A stretch of 64,000 nucleotides of DNA, from NCBI GenBank assembly GCA_027483895.1, contig JAIXTP010000017.1:1-64000 (forward strand), given 5' to 3'. The DNA comes from Hyphomicrobiales bacterium. GTDB lineage: Bacteria; Pseudomonadota; Alphaproteobacteria; Rhizobiales; Beijerinckiaceae. Positions 18,317 to 26,283 of this stretch are shown in pieces. The position numbers and the translations under genes were made by a program. Numbering within the stretch: the first letter of the stretch is position 1; every line of letters starts with the position of its first letter. Below the pieces are notes generated by a model, which saw only the letters and a program-made list of their open reading frames with translations, did not search any database and was not told where the DNA came from.

Positions 18317-19006
18317 TCAGTCTTCGTTCCGATCCTCGGACCGGAAGGGCTCCTGCTTCAGCTTCGCGCCGATCTGATTGAACAGGAAATCCTGGATGTA
18401 ATCCTGCTGCGGCGAGCCGACGACGAAATCCTCGTCTTCCGAGTCTTCGTCCTCGTTCTTGGGGACGACGAAGCCTTTCGAAACGGAGGCCTGCTCGAAC
18501 TTCGGCGCGGCGGGCTTCGCTTCCGCTCGGGGAGCCGGGGCGTCGCTCTTCGGCGCCGGGGGACGGACGACCGGCTCGGGGCGGATCTTCGCCTGACCCG
18601 AAAAACGAGCCTCCATCCGCTCCATCACGCCGAGAAGATGCGCGGCGCTGTTGATCTCGCCCGGGTTGCGGACCTTCGCATATTCTTCTTCGAAAGCCCG
18701 GTCGATCGTCCCGCGAAGGGCGAATGTGGTGGCTTCCAGCTTGGCGCCGCAGGCCTGCTTGAAGAACTCCTTGGTCACCGGCTTGCGGCTGAAGAAGTTC
18801 CCGGCATTGCTGCGGGTGCTCAGTTCGAGGTTCTTGCCCTTCGAACGACCGTTGACGATGCGCACGGTCGCCTTTTCGTCGAGACCCTTCAGATAGTCGA
18901 CGGCCGCATCGAACTGCTCGGCGCCCACCTTCTTGTCGAAGCCCGCCGTATTCTTGTCGAGGGTGCCGAGGCTCTTGATGCCGAGATTGAGGGTGACGTC
19001 AGCCAT
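18317..19006 (-). CDS. Candidate secreted effector B
   Basis: A 229-residue protein with GAAGGAG before the ATG. The N-terminal ~75 residues (LNLGIKSLGTLDKNTAGFDKKVG…AAVDYLKGL…ATVRIVNG…KNLELST) match the effector A module in order and pattern. The middle is helical (FFKQACGAKLEATTFALRGTIDRAFEEEYAKV). The C-terminal third is Pro/Ala-rich, then acidic (NEDEDSEDEDFVVG). It lacks the long C-terminal region shared by A and D. There is no signal peptide. An operator lies 92 bp upstream and a chaperone-like gene lies downstream. A type III substrate is likely; activity is unknown. Confidence 0.68.
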   Translation of the reverse strand: MADVTLNLGIKSLGTLDKNTAGFDKKVGAEQFDAAVDYLKGLDEKATVRIVNGRSKGKNLELSTRSNAGNFFSRKPVTKEFFKQACGAKLEATTFALRGTIDRAFEEEYAKVRNPGEINSAAHLLGVMERMEARFSGQAKIRPEPVVRPPAPKSDAPAPRAEAKPAAPKFEQASVSKGFVVPKNEDEDSEDEDFVVGSPQQDYIQDFLFNQIGAKLKQEPFRSEDRNED

Positions 19007-19098
19007 GATCGAACTCCTTCATCGTCGCTCCGGACCCGTGTTTCCCGCGGGCCCCGTGTTGCCGTTGTCCCCACAGTGCCGTCGACCCGATCCTGATG

Positions 19099-19116
19099 CT
19101 GTGCTGAAACGCACAC
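19099..19116. promoter_or_regulatory. CRP-geometry operator, site 4 (before effector B)
   Basis: CTGTGC-N6-GCACAC lies 92 bp upstream of the effector B start codon. Confidence 0.65.
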
Positions 19117-19126
19117 GCCGGCGATG

Positions 19127-19414
19127 TCAGCAGGCGCGGGACAGCAGCAGGCCGTAGAGGATGAACAAGGCGGTCGAACCGGACGTGTAGAGAACGAAAC
19201 CGACCGTCGCGGCGCGGCGGAGCGGGCCTTCGGGGGCGCGCGACATGGCGCGATGCCTGTCTTGAACGGCGAAGGCGGACGCTAGAAGCACGACCGCGAA
19301 GGCAGGCACCAGCACGGCGAGAACGGATGCACTCTGCTGCATCAGGCAGGAACGGCCGGTCACCGCGTCGATCAAGAGCGGGAGCAGGGCGGGGGCGTCC
19401 GTCTCGGGAGTCAT
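19127..19414 (-). CDS. Small two-helix membrane protein
   Basis: A 95-residue protein with an AAGGA ribosome site before the ATG. There are two hydrophobic segments: SVLAVLVPAFAVVLLASAFAV (about 30–50) and VGFVLYTSGSTALFILYGLLL (about 71–91), joined by a basic loop, and an Asp/Pro-rich N-terminus. No family is recognised. It lies between the effector C chaperone and effector B on the same strand, 30 bp after the chaperone gene, so it may be the third gene of the effector C operon. Site 4 lies between it and effector B. Confidence 0.6.
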   Translation of the reverse strand: MTPETDAPALLPLLIDAVTGRSCLMQQSASVLAVLVPAFAVVLLASAFAVQDRHRAMSRAPEGPLRRAATVGFVLYTSGSTALFILYGLLLSRAC

Positions 19415-19444
19415 CGGTCCTTCATGTGCTCGGTATGGGGCCGT

Positions 19445-19927
19445 TCAGCCCCTGATGATCTCTTCGAAACCCGTGCCTGCTTCGGTGAGAGGTCCCGCGT
19501 CGGCGGTCGTCTCCAGCAGTTCGGCGATCAGCACCAGATCGGCCGCTTCCGCCGCGATCTCTTCCGGTTGCAGGCGTGGGGCGGCTTTCGTCGAGAGGAG
19601 CCCTCGGATCGCGAGCGCCCCGGACGGGCGGAGCGAAATGCCTCGGCCGAGCGGCAGGAGGTCGTTGACCGCGAGCGCATGATGCAGGACCGGCGACCGA
19701 TCCGCGGCGCCGGCGACCAAGACTGAAAGGCTCAGCGTGTCCTCGGACGGGTCGTGGTCTGCTTCGAGCGTCATGCCGGGCGACAAGGTCACCGCCATGC
19801 GGAAGCCTTCCCGATCCTCCGGGAGCGCCAAGTCCTGCGTCGCTTCGTCGAAGTCGACCCCGATCATCCGCAAGGCCAGACAGACCGCGGTGAACGGATC
19901 TTCGGGGAAGTCTTCGATCTGCGTCAT
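19445..19927 (-). CDS. T3SS chaperone-like protein (partner of effector C)
   Basis: A 160-residue, strongly acidic protein. It shares with the effector D chaperone (23843) the opening pattern (PFTAVCLALRMIGVDFDEAT against PLIEALLACEIAGVGFDPAS), the segment LTLSPGMTLEADHDPSEDTLSLSV against LRPGLSLSIEYREEPASFVV, and the C-terminus FEEIIRG against IGIIRG. It lies 42 bp downstream of effector C on the same strand. The two chaperones thus form their own subtype, distinct from the effector A/B pair. Confidence 0.66.
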   Translation of the reverse strand: MTQIEDFPEDPFTAVCLALRMIGVDFDEATQDLALPEDREGFRMAVTLSPGMTLEADHDPSEDTLSLSVLVAGAADRSPVLHHALAVNDLLPLGRGISLRPSGALAIRGLLSTKAAPRLQPEEIAAEAADLVLIAELLETTADAGPLTEAGTGFEEIIRG

Positions 19928-19969
19928 GGGCTGTGCTCCCGCTGCTCTCTTCGCTTCGGTGTCCCCGGA

Positions 19970-21139
19970 TCAGAGGGCCGCGCCCTCCTGCGGTCCCGCG
20001 GCGCGCTCGATCGACTCCATGATGCCGAGCAGCGGATAGAGGGCCGACGACCCGGCTCCGCTCAGCGCATCGTCGTCGCCCATGCGGAAGTCGCCCGCGA
20101 AATTCATGAACTCGGCGACGGTGTCCTTCATCCCCGCGAGGTCCGCGCCCGCCTCGGACGTCGCGATGCCTGCGACGAGGGCGCCGAAGTCGTTGATTTC
20201 CTGACTGCCGCTGTTGCCGGCGGCCGCCACGTTCCTCTGATACGCGGTGACGATCTCGGCTGCGGCTGCGCGGCGCTCGTCCTCCGACGCGATTCCGCCG
20301 AGCCGTTTCAGCCCCGCGACGAGCGTCTCGCCCGCCTGCCGCGCCTGATCGAAATAGGCCGCGGGCATCGACTTGCCCGAAGACAGCAGCGCCTGCGTCA
20401 CGAGGTCCGCTTCGACCGGATCCGTGATGCCGAGCTTGGCGATCTCGTCGAGCTTGACGCGCTGGCGTTGCATCACCCGATCGAGCTGGCCTTCCAGAAC
20501 CTGTCGCAGCTCCGCCGGTTCGAGGACGCGCCGGTCCAGATCGCCTACCGCGATACCGAGACGGGCCACGATGTCCGCCTTGGCAAGCGCGGCCTGTTCG
20601 GCTCCGACGCCCGCGCGCCCGGCGGCCTCCGCGATCATCCCGTCGATCGCGCCGTCCTTGATCGCGACCCATGCACGGGCGTTCTCCCTCTTCGCGGCGG
20701 CCGCTGCCGCCTGGTCCTGCTGCAGTCGTCCGACGAGATCGGTATGGAATTCGCGGGCCGCCGTCTTGGTGGTCGCGCGATAGCTCTCCTTGGAGAAGAG
20801 CTTCCGGTTGGCTTCCGACTGCCACGCGTCGTTGAACTTCGAGAGGCTCACGATGGCGGCATTGCGCTCAGCCTGCCGCATCGGCGCGCGGACGAAGCCG
20901 GTCAATTTGCCGAAGACGCCCGTGCTGCGCCGCTTGAGTTCAAGGAAGACGTCCGTGCCGGTGTCACGGATGCGGAATTCGTATTTGTCCCGCGCGTTGC
21001 GATAGGCGTCCGACTGCTCGGCGCGCGCCAGCAGATCCTGCAGATCGGACTTCCGCACGAGGCTGCCGAGGCGCAGGTCGCCCCGTTCGTTGCGGCTCAC
21101 GTCGCCGAGGCGGACGCTGAGAGTGGTATCGCCGGCCAT
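19970..21139 (-). CDS. Candidate secreted effector C
   Basis: A 389-residue protein. AGGAG lies before the ATG at 21139 (MAGDTTLSVRLGD); the longer frame has no ribosome site. The N-terminal ~85 residues (KYEFRIRDTGTDVFLELKRRSTGVFGKLTGFVR) match the effector D start (EYEFRLRNCKGTAVLELRRPTTGFVAKLFGRGR). The rest is helical and Ala/Glu/Arg-rich with coiled-coil character (GRLQQDQAAAAAAKRENARAW) and short repeats of leucine helices. No catalytic motif was recognised. A chaperone-like gene follows at 42 bp and an operator lies 111 bp upstream. A type III substrate is likely. Confidence 0.68.
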   Translation of the reverse strand: MAGDTTLSVRLGDVSRNERGDLRLGSLVRKSDLQDLLARAEQSDAYRNARDKYEFRIRDTGTDVFLELKRRSTGVFGKLTGFVRAPMRQAERNAAIVSLSKFNDAWQSEANRKLFSKESYRATTKTAAREFHTDLVGRLQQDQAAAAAAKRENARAWVAIKDGAIDGMIAEAAGRAGVGAEQAALAKADIVARLGIAVGDLDRRVLEPAELRQVLEGQLDRVMQRQRVKLDEIAKLGITDPVEADLVTQALLSSGKSMPAAYFDQARQAGETLVAGLKRLGGIASEDERRAAAAEIVTAYQRNVAAAGNSGSQEINDFGALVAGIATSEAGADLAGMKDTVAEFMNFAGDFRMGDDDALSGAGSSALYPLLGIMESIERAAGPQEGAAL

Positions 21140-21250
21140 TTCGTTCTCCTGGCATTCCGTTCCGGCCGACGCGTGCCGCAGAGCCGGTCGCCCGTCGGCC
21201 GCATCGCGCATTTCCATGGAAGGAGGATCTCACGCCCGGCGCCGGGTCCG

Positions 21251-21268
21251 GCGTGCGCCGGCGCACAA
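21251..21268. promoter_or_regulatory. CRP-geometry operator, site 5 (before effector C)
   Basis: GCGTGC-N6-GCACAA, with one half-site carrying CGTGC instead of TGTGC, lies 111 bp upstream of the effector C start. Confidence 0.55.
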
Positions 21269-21397
21269 TGATGTTACGTTCCGCTCGGCGCCCTTCGGAA
21301 TGAGCCACGGAGTTGTGGCCATCGACGGGCGGAATCGGTCATCTTCTCCGCGCCTTCGCCTCGGACTTTCCGCGGCGGCCGATCGGAGAGTCAAGTC

Positions 21398-21844
21398 GTG
21401 TCCCTGCGTGCGTCCGTCCTGCGGCTCGTCTGCGTCGCTCTCGTTTCCGCCGTCGTTCTTCCCGCCGATGCGGGGCGCTCGCTCTTCGAGATCGAGCGCG
21501 ACCGCATGGAGATCCTGCGCACGGATCGCGGGACGGCGGAGCGCCTGCAAAGGCCCGAGCGCCGCAAGCGTTTCGTCGCGCTGCAGGAAAAGGGCGGTGT
21601 CACGCGCCCCATCCTCGCCGGCCGTGCGATCGGCTGCACCAGCGTCGAAGCCTTCGGGCGCTATCTCGATTTCTATTACGACGGGATCGGAGAACTGCCC
21701 GCCGAAGATGAATGCCGCAGCGTCGATGTCGGCGCGACCGTGAAGGTGAAGGAATGCGACGAGCGCTTCCTCGTCTGCCGCTTCTCGGAAGGCTTCTTCT
21801 TTCCGGAATTCTGGACCTACATCCTCGCCGTCGATCCGCGCTGA
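21398..21844 (+). CDS. Small exported protein of unknown function
   Basis: A 148-residue protein beginning with GTG. It has an N-terminal signal peptide (LRLVCVALVSAVVLPADAG, cleavage near residue 25). The mature part is charged and contains four to five cysteines (GCTSVEA, DECRSVDV, VKECDERFLVCRF) that could form disulfides in the periplasm. The C-terminus is aromatic (FFFPEFWTYIL). No family is recognised. It is divergent from effector C and convergent with the MarC gene. No operator of the island type is placed correctly for it, although site 5 lies 130 bp upstream and could serve both directions. Confidence 0.6.
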   Translation: MSLRASVLRLVCVALVSAVVLPADAGRSLFEIERDRMEILRTDRGTAERLQRPERRKRFVALQEKGGVTRPILAGRAIGCTSVEAFGRYLDFYYDGIGELPAEDECRSVDVGATVKVKECDERFLVCRFSEGFFFPEFWTYILAVDPR

Positions 21845-21848
21845 ACGC

Positions 21849-22478
21849 CTAGAGGGCGAAGTTCAGCCGCAAGGCCGTGACGATGCCGTGGACGGCGATG
21901 CTCGTCAGAACGAGCCCGAAGATCCGCGTGACGGCTTCGATGCCGGTCATGCCGACCGTCCGGAAGAGCGCCGAGGCGGCGAAGAAGGACAGCAGGTTGA
22001 TGCCGAGCGCCACTGCCGTGATGCCCGCCGTCCGAACCTGTTCGGCCACGCTGCGCGTCGCGTTGTCCGTCAGCATGACGACGGTGAGGATCGCTCCCGA
22101 ACCCGCGATGATCGGGGTTGCCAGAGGATAGACCGCGCGGCGCGAAAGCGGCGTGTCGGGCGGAAAGGCCTCGATGTCCTTCACGAGTTCGCCCGTCACC
22201 ATCCGCAGGCCGAGCAGGAACAGCACGATCGAACCCGCGAGCTGGAACGAGGCCATCGGTATGCCGAGCGCTTCCAGCAGCAACTGGCCCGCCGCGATCG
22301 CCAACGCGAGGATCGCGAAGGATACGGCGATCGCATAAAGGGCGACACGCCGCGCTTCGGCGGCGGTCAGCCCTGCGGTGACCGCCATGAACACGGGAAC
22401 CGTCGCGAACGGGTCGAGGATGACCACGAGCGTGACGAGTTCATGGAAAACATCGGACGGAAAGGGTGAAATGTTCAT
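21849..22478 (-). CDS. MarC-family integral membrane protein
   Basis: A 209-residue protein with six predicted membrane helices. The family pattern is visible in LVVILDPFATVPVF near the start, LLEALGIPMASFQLAGSIVLFLLGLRMV, and LATPIIAGSGAILTVVML. The start at 22478 gives the normal family length; the longer frame is unsupported. MarC proteins have no settled function (the link to multiple antibiotic resistance was withdrawn). It appears to be cargo in the effector region. The ~285-bp gap upstream is AT-rich and carries site 6. Confidence 0.9.
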   Translation of the reverse strand: MNISPFPSDVFHELVTLVVILDPFATVPVFMAVTAGLTAAEARRVALYAIAVSFAILALAIAAGQLLLEALGIPMASFQLAGSIVLFLLGLRMVTGELVKDIEAFPPDTPLSRRAVYPLATPIIAGSGAILTVVMLTDNATRSVAEQVRTAGITAVALGINLLSFFAASALFRTVGMTGIEAVTRIFGLVLTSIAVHGIVTALRLNFAL

Positions 22479-22645
22479 CGGCGTCTCGACGGCGTTCGAT
22501 TTCAAATGCACATGACGGCTCGATCGATCAAGCCGAAATGGACTGAAAACGGATTTCAATAAAAGATCGGAACACTTGAGGTCGTCTTGCCGACCATCCT
22601 GTCGTCTGCAATCCTGATATGATCCCGAGGCCTTCCGGAAATGCA

Positions 22646-22663
22646 ATGTGCTCGAATGCACGT
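22646..22663. promoter_or_regulatory. CRP-geometry operator, site 6 (before effector D)
   Basis: ATGTGC-N6-GCACGT lies 101 bp upstream of the effector D start, in the AT-rich divergent gap between marC-like and effector D. Confidence 0.66.
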
Positions 22664-22764
22664 CAGAGGCCGAAGGATCGGCGATACGAGCGCGAAGAGC
22701 GGAAGGGCCGCTCACGAATGATCTTGCGACGCGCTCGCGTCGGCATGGGTAAGGAGAAGCGGAT

Positions 22765-23790
22765 ATGGCGATCGACGGTTACCGCGTGGAGCTCGGCAAG
22801 GCCGCGAAAGGGGCTCGGCTCGAGGAGATGGTCACGAAGGAGTCCGTGACGGAGCTTCTGGAAAAGGCGCGTCGTGATCCCGAATTCGAAAAGGCGAAGG
22901 GCGAATACGAATTCCGCCTGCGCAACTGCAAGGGCACCGCTGTGCTCGAATTGCGTCGTCCGACGACCGGTTTCGTCGCCAAGCTTTTCGGCCGCGGCCG
23001 GCGCTCCGCCGAACGCCTCGCCGCCTATGAGGCTCTCGGCCGGCAGCTTCCGTTGCCCGCGGCCGCTTCGCGCGACATGCGCAAGGCGGACGCCCGGGCG
23101 GCCGCCACGCAGGCCATCGGGCTCGAGGCCCTGCAACGCAAGGCGGGCGACGGCTCACTGTTCCGCGAGGTCGCTCCTACGGAGAACGCCGTCCGTGCGC
23201 AGCTGGCCGCCGTGGAAGCGTTCGGGCTCCAGGACAAGACCGAGGCCGTGGAGGGCGTCGGCTTCAAGGTTCCTCAGCAGACGATGACGCTTCTGGCCCG
23301 CGCCGAGGTCGCCGTCGATCCGGACGGCACGTTGCGGATCCGGACTCCCGCGAAGGGAGGAAACGGTCCCGGCAACGTCAAGAAGATCATCGAGCATGCT
23401 GCGCAGCAGCTCGGTCAGGACCCCGGTGATCCCGAAACTCGGCGGCTTGCGCGCAACCTGCTCACCAGCATCCGGTCCGGCGTCGACCAGACGATCGGCG
23501 TTCTCGTCGAGAAGCACCTCGAACGGAATTTCGGGGTCCAGGCCTTCGGTACGCCCAAGTCCATGGAAATCGCGTTGCGCTTCGACGACTACAAGCTCGA
23601 TGCGAGCATCTCGCAAACGGTGGCCTTGCCGCAGCTCGCCGCCGTCGGCATCTCCGACAACGCCTATTCCGCCCGCCTCGATTTCTCATGGGGACTGGCC
23701 GATGACGAAGGGCTGAGCGGACGAAAGTTCCGGGCTGCGGACGCTTGGGACATCAAATTCGCCTGCGGTCCGGCCGGCGCGGATCTCTGA
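22765..23790 (+). CDS. Candidate secreted effector D
   Basis: A 341-residue protein with AAGGAGAAG before the ATG. The N-terminal ~90 residues (VELGKAAKGARLEEMV…EYEFRLRNCKGTAVLELRRPTTG) match effector C. The C-terminal part (VAVDPDGTLRIRTP, QQLGQDPGDPETRRLARNLL, MEIALRFDDYKLDAS) aligns with effector A. The protein therefore joins a C-type N-terminus to an A-type body. No enzyme motif is recognised and there is no signal peptide. A chaperone-like gene follows 52 bp downstream. A type III substrate is likely. Confidence 0.7.
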   Translation: MAIDGYRVELGKAAKGARLEEMVTKESVTELLEKARRDPEFEKAKGEYEFRLRNCKGTAVLELRRPTTGFVAKLFGRGRRSAERLAAYEALGRQLPLPAAASRDMRKADARAAATQAIGLEALQRKAGDGSLFREVAPTENAVRAQLAAVEAFGLQDKTEAVEGVGFKVPQQTMTLLARAEVAVDPDGTLRIRTPAKGGNGPGNVKKIIEHAAQQLGQDPGDPETRRLARNLLTSIRSGVDQTIGVLVEKHLERNFGVQAFGTPKSMEIALRFDDYKLDASISQTVALPQLAAVGISDNAYSARLDFSWGLADDEGLSGRKFRAADAWDIKFACGPAGADL

Positions 23791-23842
23791 ACAGGGGCGG
23801 ACGCGTCAGCGGCCGCTCGCATCACTTTCGGAACGAGACACG

Positions 23843-24331
23843 ATGACGAACGGCGGACATTCGCCCCTGATCGAAGCTCTTCTCGCCTGCGAGATCGCGG
23901 GGGTCGGTTTCGATCCGGCCTCGGGCGGCCTCGACGAAGAGCCCGAGGGAGCCTTCCTCGTCGAGAGCGAGCTCCGGCCCGGCCTCTCCTTGAGCATCGA
24001 ATATCGAGAAGAACCCGCGTCCTTCGTCGTGCGCAGCGATACGGCGATCGAGGGCGAAAGCCTCTTCGACGTGATGCGGACGGCGCTGCAGCTCAACCAC
24101 GTCGCGCCGGAGACGGATCTGTTTTCGGTCGATCCGTCCTCGTCCTGCATCGTCTTCGTGCGCCGCCTGCCTGCGGAGCGGCTGGACCTCGCCGATCTCG
24201 CGCTCGCCGTCCGCGCCGCGGTCGAAGCGGGGCTGTCGCTCGCCTGCGGCGAGGTTCCCGGCATCCTGCTGCCGCCCTTGGAGCGCATGAGTCCGGATCC
24301 GTCCTCGGAGATCGGAATCATTCGCGGATAG
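23843..24331 (+). CDS. T3SS chaperone-like protein (partner of effector D)
   Basis: A 162-residue acidic protein with the class I chaperone layout: N-terminal helix (LIEALLACEIAGVGFD), strands (LRPGLSLSIEY, SFVVRSD), helix (SLFDVMRTALQLNHV), strands, and a long C-terminal helix (LADLALAVRAAVEAGLSLA). It pairs with effector D and shares its C-terminal IIRG and several blocks with the effector C chaperone. The island's two effector/chaperone pairs C and D thus match in both partners. Confidence 0.66.
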   Translation: MTNGGHSPLIEALLACEIAGVGFDPASGGLDEEPEGAFLVESELRPGLSLSIEYREEPASFVVRSDTAIEGESLFDVMRTALQLNHVAPETDLFSVDPSSSCIVFVRRLPAERLDLADLALAVRAAVEAGLSLACGEVPGILLPPLERMSPDPSSEIGIIRG

Positions 24332-24530
24332 TCGCGCGACTCATAGTCACAAATTCACATGCGTAGTACGCAAGTCCGGGCTGTGCATGTCCGAATCAAA
24401 ACGCTCGAAATTGGGCGTAGATTCGATTTGTTGCCCTATTGTTACCAATAGAAATCTCTTTTAAGAATCCACGATCCATAAAAAGCGCTCAGGGTCGTCT
24501 TGCCCTGAAAGCGCATGTCCGGAGTATCCG
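24332..24530. promoter_or_regulatory. AT-rich promoter region of the OMP gene
   Basis: A 199-bp gap much richer in A/T than its neighbours. It contains TGCG-TAGTA-CGCA near 24361 and a CTGTGC half-site near 24383 without a good second half. A hairpin-forming stretch (AAGCGCTCAGGG…CCCTGAAAGCGC, about 24482–24513) lies just before the OMP start, probably in the 5' leader, where it could affect mRNA stability. Confidence 0.5.
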
Positions 24531-25271
24531 ATGACCAAGGCCTTCCTTCTTTCGACCTGTATTTCCCTTGCTGCGGTTCTTCCCGCAGCGGCGTCCGATC
24601 TTCCTTCGAAGAAGTCCGCCAAGACCGCCGTCGCTCCGGTCGTCGCGCCGCAGGGCGCCGCGCGTTGGGCCGGATTCTATGCGGGCGCGCATGCCGGTTT
24701 CGGTATGGGCAACATCAACGTTCGTGACCTGGAAGACGGCAGCAAGGAAAAGTTCGACAACACCGGGCCGATCGGCGGCATCCATGCGGGGTACAATTTC
24801 GTCGCCGGCGACTGGGTGCTGGGTCTCGAAGGCGAGTTCAACGCGGGCGTGATCCGCGGATCGAAATACGACTCCGACGCGGATGACGGCGGTGCCGATC
24901 CCGCGACGCTCCGCACGCGCATGCCGTGGCTCGCGGCCGTCGGCCCCCGCGTCGGCTATGCGTTCGGCAATGCGCTCGTCTTCGTGACCGGCGGCGTCGC
25001 CCTCGGCAAGGACACGCTGAAGGTCACCGAGAGCGACGGAGACGTGAACAAGAAGACCGAGAACCGCATCGGCTGGACGCTCGGCGGCGGCGTGGAATAC
25101 GCGCTCGACAAGCGCTGGTCCGTGCGGGCCGACTATCGCTACTTCGATCTCGGACGGAAGACCTACCGCGATCCCGATCCCGAGACCGGCGATCTCTTCG
25201 GCGCCCGCCTGAAGAACGACGCTCATACGTTTCGCGTGGGGCTGACCTACAGCTTCGGCGACGTCCGCTGA
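24531..25271 (+). CDS. Outer-membrane beta-barrel porin of the Omp25/31 type
   Basis: A 246-residue protein with a signal peptide (AFLLSTCISLAAVLPAAAS). The mature protein has the Rhizobiales Omp25/Omp31 pattern: WAGFYAGAHAGFGMG after the leader, GGIHAGYNF, WVLGLEGEFN, GPRVGYAFGNALVFVTGGVALG, GWTLGGGVEYALDKRWSVRADYRYFDLG, and a C-terminal FRVGLTYSFG strand as required for BAM assembly. It forms an eight-stranded barrel, probably structural or adhesive. It has its own AT-rich promoter. It is an ordinary chromosomal gene type located inside the island. Confidence 0.92.
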   Translation: MTKAFLLSTCISLAAVLPAAASDLPSKKSAKTAVAPVVAPQGAARWAGFYAGAHAGFGMGNINVRDLEDGSKEKFDNTGPIGGIHAGYNFVAGDWVLGLEGEFNAGVIRGSKYDSDADDGGADPATLRTRMPWLAAVGPRVGYAFGNALVFVTGGVALGKDTLKVTESDGDVNKKTENRIGWTLGGGVEYALDKRWSVRADYRYFDLGRKTYRDPDPETGDLFGARLKNDAHTFRVGLTYSFGDVR

Positions 25272-25333
25272 ACCGGTGCCGGGGCGGATGCCCCGGCCCT
25301 TTTCCTTCCCGAAAGCCGAAAATCAGGTTCCAC

Positions 25334-25651
25334 ATGATCAGGATCGCTATGGTTCTCGCCGGCGCCCTTCTTCTGCAGGGCTGCGTGACGGCGGACGAGC
25401 AGGCCGCCGAAGACAACCGTGTCTGCCTGAGCTACGGGCTCGAACGCGGCTCGCCGCAATATGTCGAGTGCCGCCGTTCCTTGATGGACGATCGGCGCGC
25501 GCGGACCGAGTCCTACAACCGGATGCGCAGCGTTCAGAGCCTCGGCGACTCGCTGGTCAAGGCGGCCGAAGCCTCGAAGCCCGCACCGAAGCCGCAGGTC
25601 TGCCGGTTCGAACGTCAGGCCGACGGCTGGGATCGCCGCGTCTGCCGTTGA
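25334..25651 (+). CDS. Small lipoprotein
   Basis: A 105-residue protein starting at ATG 25334 with a lipoprotein leader (MVLAGALLLQGC, lipobox LLQGC). The mature part is charged and has three further cysteines (RVCLSYGL, VECRRSL, QVCRFER plus the C-terminal VCR). Its function is unknown; the cysteine-bearing layout recurs in small alphaproteobacterial envelope lipoproteins. It lies 62 bp after the OMP gene and ends before a strong terminator, so it is probably co-transcribed with the OMP. Confidence 0.75.
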   Translation: MIRIAMVLAGALLLQGCVTADEQAAEDNRVCLSYGLERGSPQYVECRRSLMDDRRARTESYNRMRSVQSLGDSLVKAAEASKPAPKPQVCRFERQADGWDRRVCR

Positions 25652-25672
25652 GGCGACCGAGCGGAAACGAAC

Positions 25673-25702
25673 GGACGCCGCGCCTGCGCGGCGTCCTTTT
25701 TT
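25673..25702 (+). terminator. Intrinsic terminator after OMP–lipoprotein pair
   Basis: An 11-bp arm GGACGCCGCGC and its complement, separated by CT, is followed by six T residues. It ends the OMP–lipoprotein transcript. Confidence 0.92.
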
Positions 25703-25815
25703 GCGACCGTCGAATGTCGGGGGACGCGGCGTTGCGTGCGCTTGCTTCGACCGGCGAAGTCATCGAAAGTCGTGATGACGACGCGGCGGTTCAGCGGAAT
25801 ATCAAGGAGAGTTGA

Positions 25816-26268
25816 ATGTCGAAGGATCTCGTCCGCGAGTGGATGGACTTCGTAGGGCTCCCTGCAGAACTCTACGATCCCGACCGTCGTATGTGCGGCT
25901 TCAACTTCATAGGTCGTTTCGATGTCGTGGTCGAAACGCCGAAAAGCAGCGAGGACGTGTTCATCTCCATCGACGTGATCGGCACGGCCGATTTCGGCGA
26001 CATCGATGCGCTCATGACGACCTGCATGAAGTTGAACGCCTACGGACTCGAGACCCGCGGCGCCGCGCTCGGCTATGACGAGAACGCCCGGACCGTGATC
26101 CTCAGCTACCGGATCAACGCGAATTCCGTCGATGCGTCCGCGCTCTCCGCCGTGGTCAACAATCTCGTCGACGTCGCCCAGACGCTTCAGGACAGGTTGA
26201 AGTCGATGGCGTTCCCGGCACGCGGCCCGGCTTCCGCCGGGGCCGCCGAGGTCATTCTGCAGAGCTGA
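25816..26268 (+). CDS. T3SS chaperone-like protein (CesT type), paralogue of the one at 13.9 kb
   Basis: A 150-residue acidic protein with AAGGAGAG before the ATG. LNAYGLETRGAALGYDENAR and the following SYRI strand are very close to the gene at 13911–14378. The pattern of helix (LVREWMDFVGLP), strands (FDVVVETP, DVFISIDV) and C-terminal helix fits class I chaperones. It converges on the large secreted candidate at 26284, whereas its paralogue follows its own secreted candidate in the same direction. The gene has thus been inverted in one of the two cassettes. A CGTGC half-site lies ~80 bp upstream without a proper partner. Confidence 0.7.
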   Translation: MSKDLVREWMDFVGLPAELYDPDRRMCGFNFIGRFDVVVETPKSSEDVFISIDVIGTADFGDIDALMTTCMKLNAYGLETRGAALGYDENARTVILSYRINANSVDASALSAVVNNLVDVAQTLQDRLKSMAFPARGPASAGAAEVILQS

Positions 26269-26283
26269 AGCCTCCGGCGCCGC

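Noticed and set aside
24361-24373. TGCG-N5-CGCA palindrome before the OMP gene as an operator of the same family
   Set aside because: Half-site lacks the TGTGC core and the spacer is 5 bp.
25731-25750. CGTGC half-site ~80 bp before the chaperone at 25816
   Set aside because: The partner half is TTCGAC; too degenerate to be counted.
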